Shown here one piece after another: positions 1-5,855 of a stretch of DNA of 8,405 bases (its first letter is position 1; the number at the start of each line of letters is the position of its first letter). Position numbers and translations under genes: made by a program. The notes below the pieces were generated by a model. The model made no database searches. It was given only the letters and a program-made list of their open reading frames with translations, and was not told the DNA's origin. This DNA is from Candidatus Borrarchaeota archaeon (GTDB lineage: Archaea > Asgardarchaeota > Sifarchaeia > Borrarchaeales > Borrarchaeaceae): contig JAEORY010000157.1 in assembly GCA_016840645.1 (NCBI GenBank), positions 1 through 8,405 of the forward strand, in the 5' to 3' direction.

Positions 1-350
1 ATATAATAGTCATCAGAATCTGGTGGAATTAATTCAGTTTTAAAAAGAGTTTCAAAACATGGGAAATCACAATCTGTATAGACCCTTCTATCATGACCGT
101 TCACTAAAAGAGTTGATATCTCTCGAAGTAATTTTTTTATACGGGATTCACCTTTTGGATAAAGACAAAATATCTTAATTTTTCGAAATTCTCTCTTTAG
201 TCGTTTATCAGAATGTTCGTAATCATAAGGACCGCTGTGAAGAAGTCCTCGCATTGGCTTGCTGCTTTTAAATCCATTGGCAAATTCTAAGTCAGGCGGG
301 TTCAAATCAAACTCTTTAATCAACTCCGTTCTAATATCAAGGATTGACAA
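1..350 (-). CDS. ago: Short prokaryotic Argonaute (MID-PIWI) protein, N-terminal part, cut by window edge
   Basis: Reading the minus strand from a TTG at 348-350 gives 116 residues that stay open to the window edge. What I see: an LEFANGF stretch (about 21-27), GLLHSGPYD (35-43), a beta-strand-like IKIFCLYP (58-65) and DFPCFETLF (94-102). As I recall the family, MID-PIWI Argonautes begin with a similar pattern: an 'L-F-ng' strand, a 'GL..GPY' motif, a hydrophobic strand and an aromatic-rich 'DFPGF..F' motif. These proteins bind a guide nucleic acid through the MID domain and, in short forms, usually have a catalytically dead PIWI domain that signals to a partner effector. The gene lies 17 bp behind the 267-residue gene and is probably co-transcribed with it. 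The TTG is chosen because no in-frame ATG occurs before residue 33 and GGAG (361-364) precedes it by 10 bases. The in-frame TGA at 378-380 rules out an extended N-PAZ region in this frame. The PIWI catalytic residues lie outside the window. The family call rests on motif recall only. Confidence 0.68.
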   Translation of the reverse strand, partial: MSILDIRTELIKEFDLNPPDLEFANGFKSSKPMRGLLHSGPYDYEHSDKRLKREFRKIKIFCLYPKGESRIKKLLREISTLLVNGHDRRVYTDCDFPCFETLFKTELIPPDSDDYY

Positions 351-360
351 TTCCTCTTCT

Positions 361-364
361 CTCC
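361..364 (-). promoter_or_regulatory. Ribosome binding site deciding the Argonaute TTG start
   Basis: On the minus strand GGAG lies 10 bases ahead of the TTG at 348-350, directly after the stop codon of the preceding gene (368-370). An ATG at 364-366 between them is out of frame and runs into a stop after nine codons, so it is not the Argonaute start. The close spacing suggests translational coupling of the two genes. Confidence 0.45.
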
Positions 365-367
365 ATC

Positions 368-1171
368 CTAAAAGAATTCATCTAACTTAACTAAACCTTT
401 TACTTTTTGAAACGTTTTAACTTGCTTTGGGCTCAAAATTTGTCTAAAAACCAAATTTTTCTTAGAAATGAAAATTTGTATTGGATGAGATTGAAGAAAT
501 GTGTTTATGCATTCTTTCTCAGTTTCAGGTCTGTAATACTTTCGTGCTGTTTCTAAATATTGTTCTCTTCGATTTAATAAAAACTGATAACTCCCAGTTG
601 TTCGGTTTAATTGAATTGCTTCCTCTATTTCCTTGACAGAGAAGCAAATATTATTAGAATTACATTTGTAAATACCATTTATTTTCAAACCTAGAACTAC
701 TCGGATTGAAATTTCTGGTTCGTAAATTGTTGTTGAAGTTGAAATCAATTCAATAGCATTATGATCTTTTTGAAAAAGAATATTTGGACTATTGTACGCC
801 AACTGTTTTAAGGAATCTTTAATGGTTTTTACAGTTATAGGGTACCAAACTTTGTCGTCCATTAAATTAATCGAAGCTTCTTCGATTTCGTTCGTGAGAC
901 CTAACTGTTTTTTCAATAACTCTGAAAGTTCCTTAACAACATTTTCTTTTTGTTTTAAGGGAAAAACCCAGAGGTAACCTTGGAAAAAGCGATAAACATA
1001 TCCTTTTGATTTCAAAGATTTTGCAAATTCGTTTTGGTCTTTTATTGCTTGATAAACCAATGGGATCTTATAGGTAGTTACTTGAGTTAGAATATCACCC
1101 TCATTCACTACCAAATTAAGTAGTTTTCTGTTAGATGAAATGTGCTTTGTCAAGGTCTCACCATTTGTCAT
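368..1171 (-). CDS. Unknown protein in operon with short Argonaute; possible APAZ/Aga1-like partner
   Basis: This 267-residue protein is not one I recognise by strong motifs. It has no signal peptide and no membrane segment. Residues 1-80 mix helices and strands (for example YVYRFFQGYLWVFP, 58-71), followed by a charged helix (75-100). A strand-rich middle (130-160, around EPEISIRVVLGLKINGIYK) precedes a helical stretch (168-210) and a C-terminal strand pair (QIFISKKNLVFRQIL, 232-246). The following gene, 17 bp downstream, looks like a MID-PIWI Argonaute. Short Argonautes are normally encoded next to a partner with an APAZ domain, which resembles the N, L1 and L2 parts of long Argonautes. Size, order and spacing fit an APAZ-only partner such as the Aga1 protein described with Sulfolobus islandicus Argonaute. 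That function is inferred from position, not from motifs. I see no TIR, Sir2 or nuclease domain fused to it. The ATG at 1169-1171 has no clear Shine-Dalgarno, but a TATA-like box lies about 43 bp upstream. Confidence 0.6.
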   Translation of the reverse strand: MTNGETLTKHISSNRKLLNLVVNEGDILTQVTTYKIPLVYQAIKDQNEFAKSLKSKGYVYRFFQGYLWVFPLKQKENVVKELSELLKKQLGLTNEIEEASINLMDDKVWYPITVKTIKDSLKQLAYNSPNILFQKDHNAIELISTSTTIYEPEISIRVVLGLKINGIYKCNSNNICFSVKEIEEAIQLNRTTGSYQFLLNRREQYLETARKYYRPETEKECINTFLQSHPIQIFISKKNLVFRQILSPKQVKTFQKVKGLVKLDEFF

Positions 1172-1210
1172 AATCTGTCATTTTAACAATTATATGTCTA
1201 TATCTTTTGC

Positions 1211-1218
1211 TTTATAAA
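1211..1218 (-). promoter_or_regulatory. Candidate archaeal TATA box for the Argonaute operon
   Basis: The minus strand reads TTTATAAA here. A spacing of about 27 bp to the start of transcription would give an RNA starting near 1188, that is a leader of roughly 17 bases before the ATG at 1171. AT-rich surroundings make chance matches common. Confidence 0.45.
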
Positions 1219-1607
1219 CCTAATTTAACATGAAAATGTCAATATACCAAGAAATTAATTTTTTTAATTATTACGCAAAGACTATTGATATTGAGCAAAA
1301 TCATGTCGACAATAAGAAGTTGAACAAGATTTATTAGTCAATATTCTTCTAAACAAAAAAATATTCGATCTGCGTGTTGTTGTTTTTTGTGTCAAACAAG
1401 TGGTAGATTGCACTGTAAACACTTATTCAAGATTGTTTAGTTAATATGGGTGGATGACAATGTGTCGCCTATCGTAAGTTATATTTAAACCCACTGTATA
1501 TATACAACTAAAGAAATACGTGAAGCAATTGGAAACGCTGAAAAATAGCTTTTAGGGCATATAATTACCATTTTGGAGGACTATATCGCAAGGGTACTCT
1601 TCAATAT

Positions 1608-1620
1608 CTATAAAATATAT
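1608..1620 (+). promoter_or_regulatory. Candidate TATA box for the DUF35-dehydrogenase gene
   Basis: The sequence TATAAAATATAT would place the start of transcription near 1640 and leave a leader of about 70 bases that carries the strong Shine-Dalgarno. An alternative AT-rich box at 1481-1505 would give a much longer leader, so the choice is uncertain. Confidence 0.35.
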
Positions 1621-1708
1621 ACTGTCGTTTGCTAATTTAATCATAAAAAGTACTCTAACGCTCACACACGAGATGTATTTTACCAAGATTGTGAGGAGGT
1701 AGAGAAAA

Positions 1709-3007
1709 ATGGCTGCTGAAAAAGAAATTTCGATGGCATCTTATCACGAGTTTTTGAATGAAAAGAAACTTATGGGGACAAAGTGTAAAAATTGCGGTAA
1801 TATTGATTTACCGCCACGACAAATATGTTCAAAGTGCCAAAGTACCGATATCGAATGGCAAGAACTTGCTGGGAAAGGAAAAGTTGAATCATTCACGAAT
1901 ATCTATGTAGGCACTTCAGAATATTGTCAAAAAGGCTACGATATGAAGCACCCTTACGCTTATTGTGTCGTAAAATTAGATGAGGGGGCATCGATTAGTG
2001 CAGTACTTCTCGGCACAGATCCATCGAAACCGGAAACCGTCGAAATTGGCACATCTGTGACTGCCAGTTTTATGCCCACGAAATCTGGGATGGTCTTAGC
2101 CTTTGAAGTTGGAACACGGCTAGAAGAAGTTGAAAAAGAGATTGAGGAAGACTTTGTGATAAAGAAGGTCGCTGTTATTGGTGCAGGAACCATGGGAGCG
2201 GGAATTGCCCAAGTAGCGGCAGAGAGTGGGTTTAATGTGGTCTTAACGGATATTGCAGATGAATTTTTACAAAAAGGCTTGAATACTATCAAGCGCTTTG
2301 TAACAAGAAGTGCAGAGAAGGGAAAGATTTCTCAAGTACAGGCAGATGCAATATTGGGAAGAATAGAAAGCTCACTGGATTTAAATGCGGTAAAAGATGC
2401 AGATATTGTCATTGAGGCTGCACCGGAAAATATGAATCTAAAGAAAAAGATCTTTAGTGATCTTGACAACATATGTAAACCCGAAGCGATCATAGGAACA
2501 AACACATCTTCATTAAGTATAACAGAGATAGCTTCTGCAACGAAAAGACCAGAAAATGCAGTAGGTGTACACTTCTTCAACCCAGCGCCTATAATGAAGT
2601 TAGTCGAATTAATTCGAGGATATAACACTTCAGATGAAACTTATGCAATCGTACAAACGTTTGTGAAGAAACTCGGTAAAACTGTAGTTCTCGTCAATGA
2701 AGCACCGGGATTCGTTGTTAATAGAATACTAACACCAATGATTAATGAAGCAATAATTGCTCTTCAAGAAGGAGTGGCAAGCGTTGAAGGTATCGATACT
2801 GCAATGAAACTTGGGTTAAACCATCCAATGGGTCCTCTTACACTAGCAGACTTTATAGGATTAGATGTTGTGCTAGCGATTCTTGACTATCTTTATGAGG
2901 AATTTGGAGATCCGAAATACAAAGCTTCGAGTTTATTACGTAAAATGGTTCGAGCTGGTCAATTAGGACGCAAAACAGGAAAGGGGTTTTACGATTATTC
3001 TAAATGA
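1709..3007 (+). CDS. Fusion: DUF35 zinc-ribbon/OB-fold domain + 3-hydroxybutyryl-CoA dehydrogenase
   Basis: A 432-residue two-domain protein. Residues 10-140 form a DUF35 acyl-CoA-binding module: a rubredoxin-like zinc ribbon with C26, C29, C40 and C43, then an OB fold (about 52-135). Residues 150-432 form a full-length 3-hydroxyacyl-CoA dehydrogenase. The Rossmann motif is G158-x-G160-x-x-G163 and D181 ends the second strand, which points to NAD rather than NADP. Active-site residues aligned to the human enzyme are all present: S267 (NTSS), H288 (VHFFNPAP), E300 (KLVE) and N338 (PGFVVNR). The predicted reaction is reversible interconversion of acetoacetyl-CoA and 3-hydroxybutyryl-CoA in the cytoplasm. 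DUF35 proteins are known to bridge thiolase and HMG-CoA synthase and hold the CoA ester, so the fusion may tether the dehydrogenase to a thiolase; that part is inference. The ATG has GGAGGT eight bases upstream, a strong start. The domains are joined by a Glu-rich linker (136-149). No thiolase gene is in view. Confidence 0.93.
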   Translation: MAAEKEISMASYHEFLNEKKLMGTKCKNCGNIDLPPRQICSKCQSTDIEWQELAGKGKVESFTNIYVGTSEYCQKGYDMKHPYAYCVVKLDEGASISAVLLGTDPSKPETVEIGTSVTASFMPTKSGMVLAFEVGTRLEEVEKEIEEDFVIKKVAVIGAGTMGAGIAQVAAESGFNVVLTDIADEFLQKGLNTIKRFVTRSAEKGKISQVQADAILGRIESSLDLNAVKDADIVIEAAPENMNLKKKIFSDLDNICKPEAIIGTNTSSLSITEIASATKRPENAVGVHFFNPAPIMKLVELIRGYNTSDETYAIVQTFVKKLGKTVVLVNEAPGFVVNRILTPMINEAIIALQEGVASVEGIDTAMKLGLNHPMGPLTLADFIGLDVVLAILDYLYEEFGDPKYKASSLLRKMVRAGQLGRKTGKGFYDYSK

Positions 3008-3011
3008 CCGA

Positions 3012-3050
3012 TTTTTTGGTCCCATTTTTTTTGATAAAACTACAAAAAAA
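3012..3050. terminator. Bidirectional T-tract terminator between convergent genes
   Basis: Directly after the dehydrogenase stop codon the plus strand has a T6 run (3012-3017) and a T8 run (3025-3032), typical of archaeal intrinsic termination without a strong hairpin. An A7 run at 3044-3050 is a T7 tract for the minus-strand gene that ends at 3086. Together they separate the two convergent units. Confidence 0.6.
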
Positions 3051-3085
3051 TCAATTTAGAAATTGAACTTGAAATTTCAATACGG

Positions 3086-3331
3086 CTATTCTATAATAAA
3101 CACCTCATCATTGGGCCGTACCTTATTTTCAACTTTCAATCCTATCATCTGGCCTTTTGTTGCAGAATTAATTGATTCGTGTTCAATCTGCATACTCTTA
3201 ACAACCTGTTCAAAATCAGTCGTTGCCCCTTTAATTTTTATCTTATCATCTACAGCCAAAGGGTCACTAAGCGTAACTAAAGCCACACTTATCTTAGAAT
3301 AGTATTTATCTACAACGCCAACTTTTTTCAT
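3086..3331 (-). CDS. Stand-alone EF-Tu domain-2-like protein (translation elongation factor-like)
   Basis: A small 81-residue protein with the alternating strand pattern of the beta-barrel domain 2 of translation GTPases: MKKVGVVDKYYSKISVALV, then the turn DPLAVDDKIKIKG, then FEQVVKSMQIEH, then GQMIGLKVENKVRPNDEVFII at the end. It has no GTPase motifs. I recall archaeal and bacterial proteins of about 80 residues with this plan annotated as elongation factor-like, and the same fold at the C-terminus of U32 peptidases. The molecular role is not established. The start at ATG 3329-3331 is preferred over the GTG at 3338-3340, because the GTG itself lies inside the ribosome-binding sequence AGGTGA (3337-3342). 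The gene is convergent with the dehydrogenase gene and lies 75 bp behind the oxidoreductase gene, with its own TATA-like box. Confidence 0.78.
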   Translation of the reverse strand: MKKVGVVDKYYSKISVALVTLSDPLAVDDKIKIKGATTDFEQVVKSMQIEHESINSATKGQMIGLKVENKVRPNDEVFIIE

Positions 3332-3336
3332 AATAT

Positions 3337-3342
3337 TCACCT
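3337..3342 (-). promoter_or_regulatory. Shine-Dalgarno AGGTGA that decides the start of the 81-residue gene
   Basis: The minus strand reads AGGTGA five bases before the ATG at 3331, matching the part of the anti-SD that pairs with GGTGA. An upstream in-frame GTG overlaps this site, so starting there would leave no room for ribosome binding. Confidence 0.65.
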
Positions 3343-3369
3343 ATATTTTTCTAAATATAGCATCTCTCG

Positions 3370-3378
3370 TATATATTT
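3370..3378 (-). promoter_or_regulatory. Candidate TATA box for the EF-Tu domain-2-like gene
   Basis: The minus strand reads AAATATATA. A 27-bp spacing gives a start of transcription near 3347 and a leader of about 16 bases that just includes the Shine-Dalgarno. The gene may therefore be transcribed independently of the oxidoreductase upstream. Confidence 0.4.
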
Positions 3379-3406
3379 ACTTCAATTATAAAAATGAAGA
3401 ACAAGT

Positions 3407-4519
3407 CTAATGAATAGACGATATTGATGATGATGTTGATTCTTTGAAATAGGATATGACTTTTTCATAATACATTTTTAGTGTAGGCATTAATTTTGGC
3501 GGAGGAACAAGCAAAGCCAAAGCAAAATGTCTTGTTCCTGCTGTTATGAATTTTTCAATGCCTTCTATACACTCGTCAGGTGAACCGAAAATAAAAAATT
3601 CTTCAACCGCTTCTATAGGAATGTCTTTCACTTGGCTTAGAAGTTCTTTAACATTAGAAGGCGTAACAATGAATTTTGCTGCATTGAATTTCTCGCTAGG
3701 TAGCGTATAACCAAATTTCTCTTTAAGCAGTCGTGGAAAAAACGCCAAAAGCATTTTTGCCGGCAGTTCAAATCTTTCTATAGCCTCATCATAAGTTGGT
3801 GCGACAAGCGTATACATGAACAGAGCCGGTTCAATATCTTCAGGAGACCGTCCAGCATCTTTTGCATGTTTTCTAATGTATATAAGTTTCTCTTTGTAGG
3901 CTTCAGGTGAAATATTGAGCGGAAACCATCCATCAGCCAATTCTCCAGTTATCTTCATAGTCCTTGGTGAGTTAGCAGCTATCCAAATTGGAGGGTGTGG
4001 TTCTTGAATTGGCTTTGGCTCAAATATGGCTTCTTGAAGGTTGAAAAAATCCCCTTTATGGGAGGTCATTTCTTGCGTCCATAAATTCTTTATTATTTTG
4101 AGAGATTCATGCATTCGTGAAACTGGTCGCGTCCAAGTTACACCATAAGGATCTAAGTTCATTGCTTCGCCGGGTCCAATACCCAATATTGCCCTTCCAT
4201 TACTAATGATGTCGAGAGTGGCTACGGTTTGTGCCAATACTGCAGGAGGGCGTCGATGTGGATCGGTGACACACGTACCTAACTTTACTCTTTTGGTTTT
4301 TACCGCAAGAGCAGTTAAAGTAGTCCATGCTTCAAGAGCATCAAAACGTTTAATTCCTATAGCAATAAGATGGTCACCCATCATTATTGAGTCAAATCCG
4401 TTTTTATCAGCATATTGCGCACTTTCGTAGATTGTCTCAAGCGGATAAAGATTCGGGCAGACTCCGAATTTAATTTCTTCTGAAACGTCCAATTTTTCAA
4501 CCCCTAAAACGTCTAACAT
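3407..4519 (-). CDS. F420-dependent LLM-family oxidoreductase (methylene-H4MPT reductase-like)
   Basis: A 370-residue protein of the bacterial luciferase-like (LLM) superfamily, a TIM barrel that in archaea normally uses coenzyme F420. Visible family features are FGVCPNLYP as the first strand (about 18-26), the MGDH motif (about 47-50), LGTCVTDPHRRPP (80-92), and GRAILGIGPGEAMNLDPYG (108-126, given here as two pieces: GRAILGIGPG and EAMNLDPYG). IWIAANSP follows at 168-175 and ADGWFP near 185. The 'GxGPGEAMNLDPYG' loop resembles that of methylenetetrahydromethanopterin reductase (Mer) and F420-dependent alcohol or glucose-6-phosphate dehydrogenases. The barrel is longer than Mer (about 320-330 residues), so I do not call it mer. 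Substrate is unknown. It lacks any visible signal peptide and ends in a Ser-rich tail. The first ATG (4517-4519) is chosen; TTG at 4520-4522 is in frame but adds only one residue. A TATA-like box about 29 bp upstream suggests a leaderless transcript, consistent with the absence of a Shine-Dalgarno. Confidence 0.88.
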   Translation of the reverse strand: MLDVLGVEKLDVSEEIKFGVCPNLYPLETIYESAQYADKNGFDSIMMGDHLIAIGIKRFDALEAWTTLTALAVKTKRVKLGTCVTDPHRRPPAVLAQTVATLDIISNGRAILGIGPGEAMNLDPYGVTWTRPVSRMHESLKIIKNLWTQEMTSHKGDFFNLQEAIFEPKPIQEPHPPIWIAANSPRTMKITGELADGWFPLNISPEAYKEKLIYIRKHAKDAGRSPEDIEPALFMYTLVAPTYDEAIERFELPAKMLLAFFPRLLKEKFGYTLPSEKFNAAKFIVTPSNVKELLSQVKDIPIEAVEEFFIFGSPDECIEGIEKFITAGTRHFALALLVPPPKLMPTLKMYYEKVISYFKESTSSSISSIH

Positions 4520-4544
4520 CAACTAGCATTTTTATGACGTATAG

Positions 4545-4552
4545 TTTTAAAA
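4545..4552 (-). promoter_or_regulatory. Candidate TATA box giving a leaderless oxidoreductase mRNA
   Basis: The minus strand reads TTTTAAAA, centred about 29 bp ahead of the ATG at 4519. With usual archaeal spacing transcription would start within a few bases of the start codon, which agrees with the lack of a ribosome binding site there. Confidence 0.45.
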
Positions 4553-4601
4553 GATCTATGAATTCATCGTCTCCAAAACATTTTTAGTCATTTTCTTTGC
4601 T

Positions 4602-4610
4602 TTTAGAATA
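4602..4610 (+). promoter_or_regulatory. Candidate TATA box for the secreted DUF4350-like gene
   Basis: TTTAGAATA lies about 44 bp ahead of the ATG at 4650, predicting a start near 4633 and a short leader with AAGGGA (4638-4643) six bases before the start codon. It sits in the 130-bp divergent region shared with the oxidoreductase promoter. Confidence 0.35.
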
Positions 4611-4649
4611 ACTATTGTGCATTACTAAAAATATTGTAAGGGACAACTT

Positions 4650-5828
4650 ATGCGATACTTCACACCCTTAAAACAAATTGCTGTTTTTCTAACGATATTT
4701 TGTCTGATCTTTGTGCTCATTGCAAGTTTGCCTATTACGAGGAATGATAATCATGTAATTGCAGCAGATCAGCCTCTTATGAGAATTGTGTTTGATAATA
4801 CTCATGAAGAAACCAATTCAATCACTGGGGAGTTTAATAACGCCGCTGAATTGCTTGATAATAAAGGTTATTTAGTAAACAAAAGTACAGAGATACACAC
4901 TGATCTTTCTTTAGTGCTTCTTAACTGTGATGTTTTTGTAGTAACTGCTCCCCACAAGACGTTTCTTCCGAATGAAACACAACTTATAGAAACTTTTGTT
5001 GCTAATGGTGGAAACCTTTTCTTGCTTGGTGATTATGAGTTTAATTCAACTTTGACTGCTTCTATTAACTCTCTTTCATCTCATTTTGGTATAGAATTTG
5101 GTCAAGAACTTATTGAAGATCTTAGTAACAATGATGGTCGCCCTTATTGGCCAACAATCTCAAGTTTTTCTAATCACCCCATTATCAATACTACTGATGT
5201 TCAGGAATTCACTCTCTATAATGCGACTTCAATATTTGGTGGTAGACCTATCGCATTTACTTCCTTAGATGCGAGCCCCTCAAATGCAACAGTATTGACA
5301 TCAAGTAGATATAAAAGTGGAAAAATCGTAGCCATTGGCGATTCTGATCTTTTTAGTAATGAATTTCTTGAAGGGGACGCAAGGAACCTTCTTTTAAATA
5401 TTTTCGGTTGGTTCGTTTTAGACGTTGTTGAAATTGTTGTTGGCGTAACTAGTGTTGTCCAAGGAGCATCTGTGTTATTAGCAATAGATATTTTCAGTCT
5501 ACAAAATCGCTCTAATTTATTTATTCGTGTTGTAGGAGAAGGATTTGAGAGATTTGAGGAACCTTTTAACATTACAGAAGGATCGAATCAGATTTCTATT
5601 GAAGTACAAGCGTCTTTGATCCCCTATACTTTTGGAGAAAAAACACTTAGACTTCTTATTCTCTTTAAGCCTTTTGACTTCAATCTAAATATTGTTTATG
5701 CTGAGGAATTCAGCATTATTATCAGGATATCCGATATTAATCTCGTTATTGGATTTTTAATACCATTTATTCTCATTTTAGGACTCTTTCTATATTCTGC
5801 TCGTATTGGTAAGCGAAAGAAGCAATGA
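4650..5828 (+). CDS. Secreted, membrane-anchored protein with DUF4350/GATase-like domain
   Basis: A 392-residue envelope protein. An N-terminal hydrophobic stretch (about 9-27) following MRYFTPLK looks like a signal peptide or signal anchor, possibly cleaved near IAAD (37-40). Residues 44-255 resemble the Rossmann-like fold of DUF4350/GATase-1-like (GIFT-type) domains: RIVFDNTHEE (45-54), CDVFVVTAP (93-101), FVANGGNLFLLGDYE (116-130) and GKIVAIGDSDLFSNEF (224-239). No Cys-His-Glu triad is evident, so it is probably a binding rather than an amidotransferase domain. Residues 258-355 look like a beta-sandwich. A C-terminal membrane helix (about 364-383) is followed by RIGKRKKQ, which puts the bulk of the protein outside the cell. 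At least eight N-x-S/T sequons (N77, N108, N132, N180, N191, N212, N286, N307) fit a glycosylated archaeal surface protein. The ATG has AAGGGA six bases upstream. Ligand and role are unknown. Confidence 0.8.
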   Translation: MRYFTPLKQIAVFLTIFCLIFVLIASLPITRNDNHVIAADQPLMRIVFDNTHEETNSITGEFNNAAELLDNKGYLVNKSTEIHTDLSLVLLNCDVFVVTAPHKTFLPNETQLIETFVANGGNLFLLGDYEFNSTLTASINSLSSHFGIEFGQELIEDLSNNDGRPYWPTISSFSNHPIINTTDVQEFTLYNATSIFGGRPIAFTSLDASPSNATVLTSSRYKSGKIVAIGDSDLFSNEFLEGDARNLLLNIFGWFVLDVVEIVVGVTSVVQGASVLLAIDIFSLQNRSNLFIRVVGEGFERFEEPFNITEGSNQISIEVQASLIPYTFGEKTLRLLILFKPFDFNLNIVYAEEFSIIIRISDINLVIGFLIPFILILGLFLYSARIGKRKKQ

Positions 5829-5837
5829 GTGCCTTTG

Positions 5838-5855
5838 AACCAAACTGGGTTTTTT
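5838..5855 (+). terminator. Weak hairpin plus T tract after the secreted-protein gene
   Basis: Ten bases after the stop codon AACC...GGTT arms frame a short loop and run into a T tract (5850-5855) that reaches the stop codon of the convergent kinase gene. The convergent genes are only 25 bp apart, so termination must occur here or inside the neighbour. Confidence 0.4.

Larger units (their letters stand above)
1172..1708. other. 537-bp intergenic region with no supported gene
   Basis: This region separates two divergent genes. Reading both strands I find only very short frames, such as a 12-codon GTG frame starting at about 1520 on the plus strand. I see no tRNA, no tandem repeats, no CRISPR repeats and no convincing C/D-box RNA. 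It holds the probable promoters of both flanking genes: the TATA-like box at 1211-1218 (minus) and AT-rich boxes near 1481-1505 and 1608-1620 (plus). The rest of it is unexplained. Confidence 0.6.

Noticed and set aside
368..1171. Reading the 267-residue gene and the Argonaute as one long Argonaute broken by a frameshift
   Set aside because: The downstream gene has its own GGAG and start 17 bp after the stop, and the size split matches known two-gene short-Argonaute systems. No single-base change is needed to explain the layout, although resequencing would settle it.
1960..2628. Two minus-strand frames (1960-2292 and 2332-2628) inside the dehydrogenase fusion
   Set aside because: Antisense shadows of a highly conserved enzyme.
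3063..3302. 79-codon plus-strand frame opposite the EF-Tu domain-2-like gene
   Set aside because: The opposite strand carries a recognisable fold, a Shine-Dalgarno and a TATA-like box; this frame has none of these.
3407..4519. Calling the LLM protein Mer (methylenetetrahydromethanopterin reductase)
   Set aside because: It shares the glycine-rich NLDPYG loop but is about 40 residues longer and has no methanogenesis or H4MPT genes around it; substrate cannot be told from sequence.
5216..5572. 118-codon minus-strand frame inside the secreted-protein gene
   Set aside because: It is antisense to a gene with clear domain motifs and shows no motif of its own.
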